The position numbers were made by a program, and so were the translations under genes. Of a DNA stretch of 64,000 nt, positions 1 through 8,458 are shown piece after piece; within the stretch, counting starts at the first letter, position 1, and every line of letters starts with the position of its first letter. The stretch is from assembly GCA_965262455.1 (NCBI GenBank), contig CBDHFH010000002.1:116968-180967 (forward strand), given 5' to 3'. The notes below the pieces were generated by a model. That model did not search any database. It was not told where the DNA came from and saw nothing but the letters and a program-made list of their open reading frames with translations. Source of the DNA: UBA1858 sp965262455 (GTDB taxonomy: Bacteria > Pseudomonadota > Gammaproteobacteria > UBA4575).

Positions 1-382
1 CGACATGCGCTTCAATGATACGCTCATCAATGCCTTCATAGCGCCCGCATAGCAGAACCAGATGTTCAAGTTTACTAAAGCGCTTGACTGCCGCTTGATC
101 TAATTTTCTACCTTGTGGACTTAGGTAAATTACTTTCGTATCTGCCGTTGTCCTAGAGGTGAGATCACTCAATGCACGAGACAAAGGAGCAAACTGCATC
201 ACCATACCTGGGCCGCCACCATAAGGACGGTCATCCACACGTGCATTCGCATCTTGCGCATAATCTCGTGGATTAGTCAGACCAAAATCAACTTGTTTAG
301 CACGTAATGCTCGACCAACAACACCGTAATCCTGCAAGCCAGTGACTAATTCTGGGAACAAAGTGATGACATCTATGCGCAT
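1..382 (-). CDS. trmD: tRNA (guanine-N1-)-methyltransferase TrmD, N-terminal part (cut by window start)
   Basis: This is the first ~127 residues of TrmD, which methylates G37 of tRNAs using S-adenosylmethionine. The N-terminus reads MRIDVITLFPE, typical of the family. A PYGGGPGMVMQ segment lies near residue 55 and LLCGRYEGIDERI, part of the SAM-binding trefoil knot, lies at the cut end. The ATG at 382 follows a GAGAGG ribosome-binding site about seven bases upstream, so the start is secure. It is third in the rpsP-rimM-trmD order common in bacteria, 48 bases after rimM; rplS, the usual next gene, would lie outside the window. Confidence 0.97.
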   Translation of the reverse strand, partial: MRIDVITLFPELVTGLQDYGVVGRALRAKQVDFGLTNPRDYAQDANARVDDRPYGGGPGMVMQFAPLSRALSDLTSRTTADTKVIYLSPQGRKLDQAAVKRFSKLEHLVLLCGRYEGIDERIIEAHV

Positions 383-430
383 GTCATTACCTCTCAATAT
401 ACTGGTAAGTTAGCCTAAACCAGCACACAA

Positions 431-937
431 TTAAAAATTAATGTCCCAATCAACTACCATCTTGTTATTTTGTAAATCGATGGTTTTTACTACTTGTTCT
501 CTTATATATGGAATGAGGTGTTCAGATTTTGCAGTATCACTGACAACAATCACATCATTAGCACCTGTTTCCATTAACTCTTTAATCTTTCCAATACGCT
601 TGTTTTCACAATCGTATACGTCCATACCAATCAACTGATACCAGTAATATTCATTGTCTGGTAACGTGTCTAACTGATCAGCAGACACCCATATGTTCTT
701 ATTCAGCAGCAACACTGCCGCATCTCGACTATCGATGCCTTTTAGCTTCGCAATTACACCAGATTTGTGTGCCTGGCCAAGCTCTACTTCTAGCGGACGA
801 TTTTGTTCGTCTCCTAACAACCAATTTTTATATTCAAGGATGTTGTGTCTGGGTTGTGTATATGAAAATACCTTAACCCAACCTTTTACTCCAAACAGGC
901 CATTTATTGTGCCTAATAATACTTTCTCATCTTTCAA
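431..937 (-). CDS. rimM: 16S rRNA processing protein RimM
   Basis: RimM is an assembly factor for the 30S ribosomal subunit head and binds protein S19. The 168 residues match the usual family length. The N-terminal RimM barrel begins with a LLGTINGLFGVKGWVKVFS segment, and the C-terminal PRC-barrel runs from about residue 98, with GKIKELMETGANDVIVV and LIPYIREQVV typical of the family. It lies between rpsP and trmD on the same strand, as in most bacteria, and is probably co-transcribed with them. Nothing is truncated. Confidence 0.97.
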   Translation of the reverse strand: MKDEKVLLGTINGLFGVKGWVKVFSYTQPRHNILEYKNWLLGDEQNRPLEVELGQAHKSGVIAKLKGIDSRDAAVLLLNKNIWVSADQLDTLPDNEYYWYQLIGMDVYDCENKRIGKIKELMETGANDVIVVSDTAKSEHLIPYIREQVVKTIDLQNNKMVVDWDINF

Positions 938-1002
938 GCTTGAGACGTACCTTCAGTCATTCAAGCATTACACTATTAAACACGTGCACCACTTTGTGGT
1001 GT

Positions 1003-1251
1003 TTAAGCAGCTGTATCGACGTCTTTTAGTAATGATTCCACTCGCTCTGAAGGCTTTGCGCCAACGCCTCGCCAGTAGCCTACGCGCTCCATATCAACAT
1101 GAAGTCGGACTTCCTGGCCGGTAGCACGTGGGTTGAAATATCCAAGGCGCTCAATATATCCGCTGTCACGTCGCTTACGTGAGTCTGTTACGACAATGTG
1201 ATAGAAAGGACGCTTCTTCGCGCCACCGCGAGCTAATCTTATAGTAACCAT
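1003..1251 (-). CDS. rpsP: 30S ribosomal protein S16
   Basis: This is an 82-residue S16, a primary binding protein of the small ribosomal subunit. The N-terminus MVTIRLARGGAKKRPFYHIV and the SGYIERLGYFNP segment are diagnostic. It is the first gene of the rpsP-rimM-trmD unit. A candidate promoter is listed separately. Between promoter and start the leader has a short GC stem capped by TTCG (near 1290-1305, minus strand). In many gammaproteobacteria ffh lies directly upstream; here two extra genes intervene. Confidence 0.98.
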   Translation of the reverse strand: MVTIRLARGGAKKRPFYHIVVTDSRKRRDSGYIERLGYFNPRATGQEVRLHVDMERVGYWRGVGAKPSERVESLLKDVDTAA

Positions 1252-1307
1252 AATTTTTGCTTAATTTGCTAGTGTAATGAACCGCTTATATCAACGGCGA
1301 ACCGCGC

Positions 1308-1335
1308 ATTGTACGGATATTGCAATAAATTTAAA
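1308..1335 (-). promoter_or_regulatory. Candidate sigma-70 promoter for rpsP-rimM-trmD
   Basis: On the minus strand TTTAAA (1335-1330) is followed after 16 bases by TACAAT (1313-1308), about 57 bases before the rpsP start. The -10 matches TATAAT at five of six positions and the -35 matches TTGACA at four of six. Found by eye; no competing motif was scored. Confidence 0.4.
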
Positions 1336-1414
1336 GCATAAATTTTAGTCTGGCATACCTTCCTATGCAATTGCCCAGTGATAGAGATTTTTGCCTTGAA
1401 TCGAAACGATTATT

Positions 1415-1789
1415 TCAGTCTTCTTGGTCTTTCCCTGCCCAATAACCGCAATAAGGGCAATCCTGATCAATGCCATAGTCTTCGCCACGATAGTGCGGAC
1501 AACCGATAATTCTTTTTTCCATTGAGATTGTAGGGATATTTTCTTCAACAATCAGTTTATCAATATGCTCGAGAATCTCGCTATCATTACGTACATCTTT
1601 ATCACTCTCCCATTCCGATATCAGCCTCAGCGGGTCATCATCTGACATAGATGCTTTGAGTTTAATCTTAGTAGCTTTTTTGTTATCCGGTCCGTAGAAA
1701 CCAATCTTTACAAGCGGATAACCACAAAACCCTCGATTAGACTTTTTATTCAGCCTTTTCAGTATGCGTTCAGCTTTAACATTGGCCAT
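1415..1789 (-). CDS. Conserved hypothetical protein with C-terminal cysteine motif
   Basis: I do not know a function for this 124-residue protein. The N-terminal part is basic (MANVKAERILKRLNKK) followed by GYPLVKIGFYGPDN. The C-terminus has IIGCPHYRGEDYG and then CPYCGYWAGKD, so three cysteines and a histidine could form a small metal or redox site. I chose the ATG at 1789 over a TTG one codon upstream because the resulting MANVKAE start looks like proteins of this type that I recall from other proteobacteria. It begins 20 bases after the DUF1513-like gene and is probably co-transcribed with it. No signal peptide or membrane segment is visible. Confidence 0.75.
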   Translation of the reverse strand: MANVKAERILKRLNKKSNRGFCGYPLVKIGFYGPDNKKATKIKLKASMSDDDPLRLISEWESDKDVRNDSEILEHIDKLIVEENIPTISMEKRIIGCPHYRGEDYGIDQDCPYCGYWAGKDQED

Positions 1790-1809
1790 CAATGAACTTC
1801 GTCGAAGAT

Positions 1810-2943
1810 CTAATAGCTGTAAGCAGCTAAATGTGAGCCTGTGATGGCTATATCGACATCGTAACCTGCAACCGGCTCGAATGTTTGCGCATCAATCATA
1901 CCCAATTTACTGTTGGGTTTATCATAGCTAAAAATATAATTTTTCTTATCGAGTGTCATAGTGACACCTCGAGGATGAGTCACTTTTATTGTGTGTACCA
2001 TCTCTTTAGTATTCAAATCCCAAAAGGTTATCCGGCCTGCATCGGGTGTGGTCGCGGCTGCAATGCTTCTTGTGTCATCAATGCACACACTTAAGGTCTC
2101 ACCAACCATTTTGTTTAAAATATTACTTGGGCCTTTAGCCGTACTTAGTTTTTTATTTAGGCCGCCTATAGTCACTCCACCATTTTTCTTTGCGGGCGAA
2201 CCTTCACGTGGTGCAGAAACCACGACAATATCACCATTGTCTGCTACAGCTACATGCCCAGCGTTAAATCGCTTGTTATCTATAGGTAGTTTCTGAATTA
2301 GCTTTTGGGAGGTAAGATCGACATATGTCACACTGCCAAGTTCTTTTTCTCCCAGCAAACCACCTCCATTAGTGATGATCATGGTTTTACCATCGTTTAA
2401 GATTTGGCAATCATGAGGCCTTGGACCATAGCTGGGGAATTCTCCTATCTCTTCCAGTGTCGCAGCATCTCGCATAACAATCAGGCCCTTATAATCTCCC
2501 TTGGTAATTGTTTCTGCAGAATACAAAATTTTACCATCAGGTGAATATGCACCATGCCCATAAAATTGCCGCTCTTGCTCACATGGTATGTCTCGCAAAA
2601 CTTGTCCAGTAGATAGATCAAGCTCGCATGCTCCCGGACCACGTTTCTCAAACACAGCGGCTATATTTGGCTTGACCGGGTTGAAAGTTATACCGTGCCC
2701 AAGAAAAGAAGTTTTCACTACTCCACAATTGAAATTAGGATCATCCAAATCTACAGTGAGTTGGAAGTACTCAAGCTTGCCTTCTGCATTGGGCCGCCCA
2801 GTGTAGCCAATCACAAAACCTAAATTAGGATTGTTATTTGCGCCTATACCTACGCCACCATATGCATTTAGCGCTTTTACACTCGGTGGTTTTAACGCTG
2901 CTCCTGAAAGAGTCCCGCTTTTTACGATCTGATTTGAAACCAT
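1810..2943 (-). CDS. DUF1513-like beta-propeller protein
   Basis: This 377-residue protein resembles the DUF1513 family of predicted WD40/YncE-like propellers. Visible family landmarks are an FLGHGITFNP blade near residue 82, YGHGAYSPDGKILYSAE near residue 130, GPRPHDCQILNDGKTMIITNGG near residue 175, and a final ITFWDL blade. DUF1513 proteins are often exported and found near iron-uptake genes; this one has no signal peptide and no iron genes around it, so it is probably cytoplasmic. It precedes the small CxxC gene by 20 bases. The pair interrupts the usual ffh-rpsP neighbourhood. Family assignment is from motif memory; the function is unknown. Confidence 0.75.
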   Translation of the reverse strand: MVSNQIVKSGTLSGAALKPPSVKALNAYGGVGIGANNNPNLGFVIGYTGRPNAEGKLEYFQLTVDLDDPNFNCGVVKTSFLGHGITFNPVKPNIAAVFEKRGPGACELDLSTGQVLRDIPCEQERQFYGHGAYSPDGKILYSAETITKGDYKGLIVMRDAATLEEIGEFPSYGPRPHDCQILNDGKTMIITNGGGLLGEKELGSVTYVDLTSQKLIQKLPIDNKRFNAGHVAVADNGDIVVVSAPREGSPAKKNGGVTIGGLNKKLSTAKGPSNILNKMVGETLSVCIDDTRSIAAATTPDAGRITFWDLNTKEMVHTIKVTHPRGVTMTLDKKNYIFSYDKPNSKLGMIDAQTFEPVAGYDVDIAITGSHLAAYSY

Positions 2944-3069
2944 ATTTTCACTGACTAGATTTTAGCTTTATGTCTCTACAACCTAGCAATGATTTATTAC
3001 GGTTTTGTTACTTTAAGAGATGAGTAAGAAAGAAATGTTAAGCGTGATAGTGCAGCAAGTTTTAGAGGA

Positions 3070-4431
3070 TTACATTGGCATATTAGGGGGCATTTTGCCT
3101 TGCATGGCGCGCATCATATTTTTCATGCCGCCTTTTTTAGAGAATTTTTTCATCATTTTGCGCATTTGAGTATATTGCTTGAGAAGACGATTCACATCTT
3201 GAACCTGCATGCCAGAACCGGCAGCTATGCGCTGTTTTCGAGTTGCTTTAATGATATCCGGGAAACGACGTTCTTTGGGGGTCATTGAGTCAATCATGGC
3301 CACCATATGAATGACTGATTTATCGCTCGCCTGAGCCTTCATGGCATCTGTGAGGTTACCTGCACCGGGAAGTTTATCAATCAGACCGTCCACTCCACCC
3401 ATTTTTTGCATTTGTAACAATTGAGAGCGCAGATCATTTAAGCTAAATCCTTTACCGCTTTTAAGTTTTTTAGCGAGACGATCCGCCTCTTTATGATCTA
3501 CTTTTTGTTGTGCTTCTTCGACCAGTGAGACGACATCACCCATGCCTAAAATACGAGAGGCAACTCGATCTGGATGGAAGGGTTCTATACCATCCACTTT
3601 TTCACCGGTACCTAAAAACTTAATCGGTTTGCCAGTGATCTCGCGTACCGATAATGCCGCCCCGCCACGCGCATCCCCATCGGTTTTTGTCAGAACGACG
3701 CCCGTTAGAGGTAGCGCATCATTAAACGCTTGCGCTGACAAAGCCGCATCTTGTCCACTCATGCTGTCGACGACAAATAGTGTCTCAACTGGATTGATTG
3801 CCGTATGCAGTAATTTAATTTCATCCATCATGTCTGCATCAACATGCAAACGACCTGCTGTGTCGACAAATAAAATATCGAAATGATTTATTTGGGCATA
3901 ATTAATCGCATTGTTGGCAATATCTAGTGGCGACTGCTCGATATTACTGGGAATGAATTGCACCCCTACTTGATTGGCTAATGTTTCTAGTTGTTTGATC
4001 GCAGCCGGGCGGTAGATATCACAACTCACGACACTGATTTTTTTATTCTCAGTCTCTGCTAAGCGCTTAGCTAATTTTGCAATGGTTGTTGTTTTACCAG
4101 CACCTTGCAAGCCTGCCACCAACACAATTGCCGGGGGTTGCGTATTTAGCTGTAACTGCTCGTTAGCATCTCCCATTAAGTGTACAAGTTCATCTTGCAC
4201 AACTTTAATAAATGCTTGGCCAGGAGTGATATTTTCAATCACCTCTTGCCCAATAGCAGCTTGACGCACACGCTCTATGAATGACTTAACCACCGGTAAA
4301 GCAACATCCGCTTCCAGCAATGCCATGCGTACTTCACGCAATGCTTCCTGGATGTTGTCTTCAGTGAGGCGCGCTTGTCCGCGCAACTTACCAACTGTGT
4401 CAGACAGACGTTTGGTTAAATTATCAAACAT
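3070..4431 (-). CDS. ffh: Signal recognition particle protein Ffh (SRP54)
   Basis: Ffh is the GTPase subunit of the signal recognition particle; with 4.5S RNA it targets nascent membrane proteins to FtsY. The 453 residues match the family. The N domain is followed by the P-loop GLQGAGKTTT (residues 107-116), then DTAGRLH near 190 and TKTDGDARGG near 250. The C-terminal M domain is methionine-rich (MRKMMKKF, MKNMMRAMQG) and binds RNA and signal sequences. It stands alone on the minus strand, about 127 bases upstream of the DUF1513-like gene. No 4.5S RNA gene was recognised in this window. Confidence 0.98.
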   Translation of the reverse strand: MFDNLTKRLSDTVGKLRGQARLTEDNIQEALREVRMALLEADVALPVVKSFIERVRQAAIGQEVIENITPGQAFIKVVQDELVHLMGDANEQLQLNTQPPAIVLVAGLQGAGKTTTIAKLAKRLAETENKKISVVSCDIYRPAAIKQLETLANQVGVQFIPSNIEQSPLDIANNAINYAQINHFDILFVDTAGRLHVDADMMDEIKLLHTAINPVETLFVVDSMSGQDAALSAQAFNDALPLTGVVLTKTDGDARGGAALSVREITGKPIKFLGTGEKVDGIEPFHPDRVASRILGMGDVVSLVEEAQQKVDHKEADRLAKKLKSGKGFSLNDLRSQLLQMQKMGGVDGLIDKLPGAGNLTDAMKAQASDKSVIHMVAMIDSMTPKERRFPDIIKATRKQRIAAGSGMQVQDVNRLLKQYTQMRKMMKKFSKKGGMKNMMRAMQGKMPPNMPM

Positions 4432-4533
4432 ATTGGATTTCTCAATAAAAAAACGAATTAACTAAGGGCATTTAGTTTAACCGCAACGCACTGATACAGC
4501 CATTGTTTTAACAATTAGCATAACAAATACCAG

Positions 4534-4554
4534 AAAAACCCAATGATAAATGGG
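4534..4554 (-). terminator. Weak candidate terminator after the phosphodiesterase-like gene
   Basis: Reading the minus strand, CCCA, an eight-base loop and TGGG are followed by five T residues, 26 bases past the stop of the gene at 4580. The stem is only four base pairs, so this is marginal. Confidence 0.25.
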
Positions 4555-4579
4555 CAATTAACGGACTAGCTTCAAGCAG

Positions 4580-5347
4580 CTAAAGTGATAGGGTCTCTCC
4601 ACAGGAGATCGATCTAAGATTACGTTGCGGCATCGCAGCATGAAGTTCTTGCATAATTTTTTCTTCTTCACCAGGTTGCAAATGCGACACACAAATCTGC
4701 GGGTCATGAGTTAACACTTGTAATTCTTGTGCAAGTGATTGTGGTGAAAAATGTTTGGCTTGATTTGCGATTTCCGATCTTTCATCAGCAAACGCACATT
4801 CAACAATCAATAAATCAACATTTTTTTGCTGATTCAATGCACGCCATAATTTCGGTGCAGAGGCAGTATCACCACTGAACGCAAAGCTGCTCGAGGTATT
4901 CTGGACGATATAGCCCACTGCTGGAACGGTGTGCTCCACTTCAATCATAGTAAACTGGTTGCTATCAATGCTAATGGTTTGTTCAGGCTCCATGGCAACA
5001 AACTGTACAACTGCTTTATCTTCGCTAGGCAATGAAAAGAAATTTGGCCAAATCTTCCAGTTAAAAATATGTTCCATCAGTACCTGGTAAGTGTTTGGCT
5101 GACAGTACACCTTAAGCGGCTCTTCAAGTAATTGCTCATATATGGTGTCCACCAGAAGAGGTAACCCTGCAATATGATCAAGATGACTATGTGTAATGAA
5201 CACATGTTTGATCTGAAATAGCTCATCTAGAGGGAGATCACCCACGCCAGTTCCACAATCTAATAACGTATTGGCATTAACGCGCAACGCTGTGGTCCTT
5301 AAACCACTTCCAATACCGCCGCTGCAACCCAAAACATTTATTTTCAT
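4580..5347 (-). CDS. Metallo-beta-lactamase-fold hydrolase, class II cyclic-nucleotide phosphodiesterase-like
   Basis: The 255-residue protein has the metal-binding motif HSHLDH (residues 53-58) after a DCGTGVGDLPLDEL segment, a second histidine in EVEHTVPAVGY, an aspartate in AFSGDTASAPKLW, and a VECAFADE strand. This arrangement resembles class II 3',5'-cyclic-nucleotide phosphodiesterases (cpdP/PDE1 type) more than RNase Z. It would therefore hydrolyse cAMP or a related phosphodiester in the cytoplasm; the substrate is inferred. No signal peptide is present. It is upstream of and codirectional with ffh, but 148 bases apart, so co-transcription is uncertain. Confidence 0.8.
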   Translation of the reverse strand: MKINVLGCSGGIGSGLRTTALRVNANTLLDCGTGVGDLPLDELFQIKHVFITHSHLDHIAGLPLLVDTIYEQLLEEPLKVYCQPNTYQVLMEHIFNWKIWPNFFSLPSEDKAVVQFVAMEPEQTISIDSNQFTMIEVEHTVPAVGYIVQNTSSSFAFSGDTASAPKLWRALNQQKNVDLLIVECAFADERSEIANQAKHFSPQSLAQELQVLTHDPQICVSHLQPGEEEKIMQELHAAMPQRNLRSISCGETLSL

Positions 5348-5403
5348 GTGGCTATTATAATCGTAATTTGTGAGCTCTTAGTGCCTGCTGATCCTAGCAC
5401 CCG

Positions 5404-5446
5404 GAATTCAGTTGAAATGTCTAATACATCGCAATGTACTGAATTC
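5404..5446. repeat. Nested inverted repeat between divergent genes
   Basis: GAATTCAGT (5404-5412) is repeated in inverse orientation as ACTGAATTC (5438-5446), a perfect nine-base match around a 25-base loop. Inside the loop ATGT and ACAT (5417-5420 and 5426-5429) can form a second small stem. It lies in the intergenic space between the hydrolase gene (minus) and ypjD (plus), so it could be an operator or a transcribed hairpin in the ypjD leader. Confidence 0.4.
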
Positions 5447-5498
5447 ACTCAGATAATTAGTTTAGATTACCGACAGATGATAATTCGATTGACATTAC

Positions 5499-6323
5499 AT
5501 GTCATCAAGGCTAATTAATAGCATGATGATCGGAATACTCTCAGTAATACTCTGCGCACTGACTACTCTAGGGATCTGGATACACATCCAAGCACTCGCT
5601 ATTGGTGACGCCTCGGCAAGAATCAAATTCCTTGCTCCCTGGGGACTTGCGCTAGTGACTATGGCAGTAATGGCCTCTAGCAGAATATTTACCGAGCAGG
5701 GTATTGATTTTGATTTCTATAACTCATTGTTCGTTGCAGCGTTCGTCATATCTGCACTGCTATTTTTAGTCAGTATTTTTAAACAAGTTGAGCACCTAGG
5801 ACTGATTGTTCTTCCAATTGCCTTAATTACAATCACACTAAACTTAATTTTTCTCAAACCAGGGAGTGAAGAGTCTTACAGCACCGGGATACAAATGCAT
5901 ATAATTTTCTCAATTATAGCTTTCAGTATCTTAGGTCTCGCGGCCGTACAAGCAATTTTGCTTTTTTTTCAGGATAAAGCACTCAAGCAACATAGCAATG
6001 TAAAAATGTTGCGCGGCATTCCCTCCTTACATGAGAGTGAAACACTATTATTTCAATCCATCACCCTGGGCGTGACTGTGCTAACAGTCGCATTAGTATC
6101 AGGCTTTATTTATCTGGAAGATATGTTTGCACAACACTTAGCACACAAAACCATACTATCTTCACTCGCCTGGGTTGTATTCGTTGTCCTGTTATGGGGA
6201 AGAGCCCAGTTTGGCTGGCGTGGTAGCACTGCAATACGCTGGTCGCTGTCTGGCTTTACATTCTTAATCCTGGCCTATTTTGGCAGCAAGTTCGTCTTGG
6301 AATTGGTTCTTTATAACACTTAG
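5499..6323 (+). CDS. ypjD: YpjD/CcsA-family membrane protein (cytochrome c assembly-like)
   Basis: This 274-residue polytopic inner-membrane protein belongs to the CcsA/HemX-like cytochrome-c-assembly superfamily and corresponds to E. coli YpjD, a protein of unknown exact role. About eight hydrophobic segments are visible. Family landmarks are MHIIFSIIAFSILGLAAVQA near residue 133 and the SETLLFQSITLGVTVLTV and SSLAWVVFVVLLWGRAQFG stretches towards the end. The ATG at 5499 has a poor ribosome-binding site. It is next to the CorB-like gene and near ffh, an order conserved in gammaproteobacteria. Heme handling is inferred from the superfamily only. Confidence 0.85.
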   Translation: MSSRLINSMMIGILSVILCALTTLGIWIHIQALAIGDASARIKFLAPWGLALVTMAVMASSRIFTEQGIDFDFYNSLFVAAFVISALLFLVSIFKQVEHLGLIVLPIALITITLNLIFLKPGSEESYSTGIQMHIIFSIIAFSILGLAAVQAILLFFQDKALKQHSNVKMLRGIPSLHESETLLFQSITLGVTVLTVALVSGFIYLEDMFAQHLAHKTILSSLAWVVFVVLLWGRAQFGWRGSTAIRWSLSGFTFLILAYFGSKFVLELVLYNT

Positions 6324-6404
6324 ACATCTAAGTGCGCTTGACAAGCCGGGACATTATTACGTACAACAGTAGCGTGATTGACTACGGGAGGAGCACACAA
6401 GCTC

Positions 6405-7688
6405 TTGGACGACTACTCGATAAGTACCTTATTTATCATACTTGGGGTACTGCTATTTTTATCAGCATTCTTTTCCGGATCAGAAACAGCTTTAATGGCC
6501 TTAAACCGTTATCGCTTAAGACATCTTGCCAACAAAGGCCATCGTGGTGCACATCTAGCACAAAACCTTCTTAAGAAACCTGATCGGTTGATTGGATTAA
6601 TCTTATTAGGCAATAACATTGTTAACTTAGTCGCGTCGCCTTTAGCTGCTTACCTGGGTTATCGTCTATATGGTGATGTAGGCGTATTCGCTGCAACCGT
6701 GATGTTTATTATTGCCGTATTGATATTTGCTGAAGTCACACCTAAAACTCTGGCCGCACTACACCCTGAAAAGTTTGCCTTCCCAGCCTCATATATTTAT
6801 ACCCCATTACAATATGTCACCTACCCTGCTGTGCTGCTAATTAATGCTATTGCTAACGGCATACTTAAGGTGTTTGGGTTTAATGTTAAAAGCGAAGGGC
6901 TTAGCTCACTTAGTCGCGAGGAATTACGTACCGTCGTAAAAGAAGCAGGCAGCTTAATTCCCAGCGCTCACCAGGACATGTTAATAAGCATTTTAGATTT
7001 AGAATCAATTACCGTGGAAGACATTATGATCCCACGAAATGATGTCATGGGTGTTGATCTAGATAAGGATTGGGAATCAATTCGCTCACAAATAGTTAAT
7101 GCCCCTTTTACACGTATGCCTGTTTATCAGGAAAACTTGGATAATATTATTGGGTTTATCCACATGCGGAAAATATTTCCACGCATTGTAGAAGATAAAA
7201 TTACCCTTGAAGAACTGAAAGAAAATTTACGCGAACCCTATTTCATACCTGAAAGCACGAGTCTAAATCGGCAATTACTCAACTTCCAACGCGAAAAAAG
7301 ACGTATTGCACTTGCAGTCGATGAATATGGCGATATCCAGGGCCTGGTAACGTTGGAAGACTTGCTTGAGGAAATCGTCGGTGAATTCACCAATGACCCC
7401 TCCTCTTTGATGACTGATATCCATCCGCAGGAAGATGGCAGTTATGTCATCGATGGAAGCACACACGTGCGTGATGTCAACAAGGCTTTGCAATGGAATT
7501 TACATGATGATGGCCCTCGCACTATTAACGGATTAGTACTAGAGCACTTAGAAACAATTCCAGAAACCGGAACCTCGGTACTTATTGACGGTCACCCGAT
7601 AGAAATTGTGCGCATGCTGAATAATTCAATTCGTACTGTGCGCATCCAGCCGTCTGTTAACTCCATTAAAAAATCTGTAAATAGTTAA
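6405..7688 (+). CDS. CorB/CorC-like DUF21-CBS membrane protein
   Basis: This is the CNNM/CorB family of magnesium or cobalt transport-related membrane proteins. It has an N-terminal DUF21 membrane domain (roughly residues 5-180, beginning STLFIILGVLLFLSAFFSGSE), a CBS-domain pair (about 195-320, with TVEDIMIPRNDV and VDEYGDIQGLVTLEDLLEE), and a C-terminal CorC_HlyC domain (last ~80 residues). The open frame extends upstream to a TTG at 6378, but a strong GGGAGGAG at 6386-6393 sits inside that extension, and related proteins begin just before the first membrane helix. I therefore place the start at the in-frame TTG at 6405 (427 residues). It follows ypjD closely and is likely co-transcribed. 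The ion is not deducible. Confidence 0.88.
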   Translation: MDDYSISTLFIILGVLLFLSAFFSGSETALMALNRYRLRHLANKGHRGAHLAQNLLKKPDRLIGLILLGNNIVNLVASPLAAYLGYRLYGDVGVFAATVMFIIAVLIFAEVTPKTLAALHPEKFAFPASYIYTPLQYVTYPAVLLINAIANGILKVFGFNVKSEGLSSLSREELRTVVKEAGSLIPSAHQDMLISILDLESITVEDIMIPRNDVMGVDLDKDWESIRSQIVNAPFTRMPVYQENLDNIIGFIHMRKIFPRIVEDKITLEELKENLREPYFIPESTSLNRQLLNFQREKRRIALAVDEYGDIQGLVTLEDLLEEIVGEFTNDPSSLMTDIHPQEDGSYVIDGSTHVRDVNKALQWNLHDDGPRTINGLVLEHLETIPETGTSVLIDGHPIEIVRMLNNSIRTVRIQPSVNSIKKSVNS

Positions 7689-7747
7689 TTATCTATGTTG
7701 CGATGAAGCTCTACGAATAGACGTCCAATAACAAACTCGCAGTCTTT

Positions 7748-8155
7748 TTATTGCATTGGTACACAGGCGCCTAAGGTCAATACGACAGAATCTCTATTCC
7801 TTCGTGTGCTGTGCACATAAGAGCGAGTATCCGTGATTGAAAACTTCATTGTATTGATGTCCATTATAAAATTTCCACCAAGATCGCAATTGAGTACATT
7901 TTCTTGCAGTGTTGAACATGATGTATGTTCAAGCTCAAGATCATAGTCATACACTGTCCAGGATGCATCATTTAATTTAACCAGATATCTTGCGTCTGCC
8001 CTGAATCGCTCGCGTAACCAACGACCATTAGTATAGTCATAGCCAGTAGACTCTTCTGCGGAGCATAAATAGGATTGCTGATCGGCAAATGCCGATGGAG
8101 AGTTACCAAGCGTTAGTACAAACACCAGCGTTACAAGGAGTAAATGAAGCTTCAT
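7748..8155 (-). CDS. Secreted hypothetical protein, four cysteines
   Basis: I do not recognise this 135-residue protein. The first 24 residues form a clear signal peptide (hydrophobic core LLLVTLVFVLTLG, cleavage after AFA), so the product is exported to the periplasm. The mature part has four cysteines (in YLCSAEE, TSCSTL, LNCDLGG and LGACVPMQ), consistent with two disulfides in a small beta-rich domain. It converges on the CorB-like gene and stands alone. Composition is similar to its neighbours, so there is no sign of recent transfer. Confidence 0.7.
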   Translation of the reverse strand: MKLHLLLVTLVFVLTLGNSPSAFADQQSYLCSAEESTGYDYTNGRWLRERFRADARYLVKLNDASWTVYDYDLELEHTSCSTLQENVLNCDLGGNFIMDINTMKFSITDTRSYVHSTRRNRDSVVLTLGACVPMQ

Positions 8156-8458
8156 TTTAAGTGATTATTTTTTGCCTAAATTATTTTCAGGTTAATGTGC
8201 AGCCATGATTCAAACGCACTTACTAGTTACATCATGGTCTATTAATGCTGATTATATTCGCATTTGTGACGCAAAGTGAACCAGCATAAAAATGTAGCAT
8301 AAAGTCTCATTCTTAATTTGTTATACAAAGCGTATATCTCTCGGTGATTGACTACACTTGCACTTCACTTTACAAAATCGCGAATATATCCAATTAATTG
8401 AGGTACACTAAAGTGTGATAGTGATGAACTCAGTTATGGCGCTTAGGAACTAGTAGTA
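8156..8458. other. 303-base intergenic region
   Basis: No gene is supportable here. It holds the divergent upstream regions of the secreted protein (minus) and radA (plus). Visible elements are a seven-base inverted repeat CCATGAT/ATCATGG (8203-8209 and 8231-8237), a candidate radA promoter (listed separately), and a small ACACT-AA-AGTGT dyad at 8405-8416 in the presumed radA leader. No LexA-type operator was seen. Confidence 0.5.
8348..8376 (+). promoter_or_regulatory. Candidate sigma-70 promoter for radA
   Basis: TTGACT (8348-8353) and TACAAA (8371-8376) are separated by exactly 17 bases. The first matches the -35 consensus at five of six positions and the second matches the -10 at four of six. 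It lies about 83 bases upstream of the radA start. Confidence 0.4.

Noticed and set aside
6332..6574. 80-residue open frame before the CorB-like gene
   Set aside because: It overlaps the N-terminus of the CorB-like gene in another frame and has no family resemblance.
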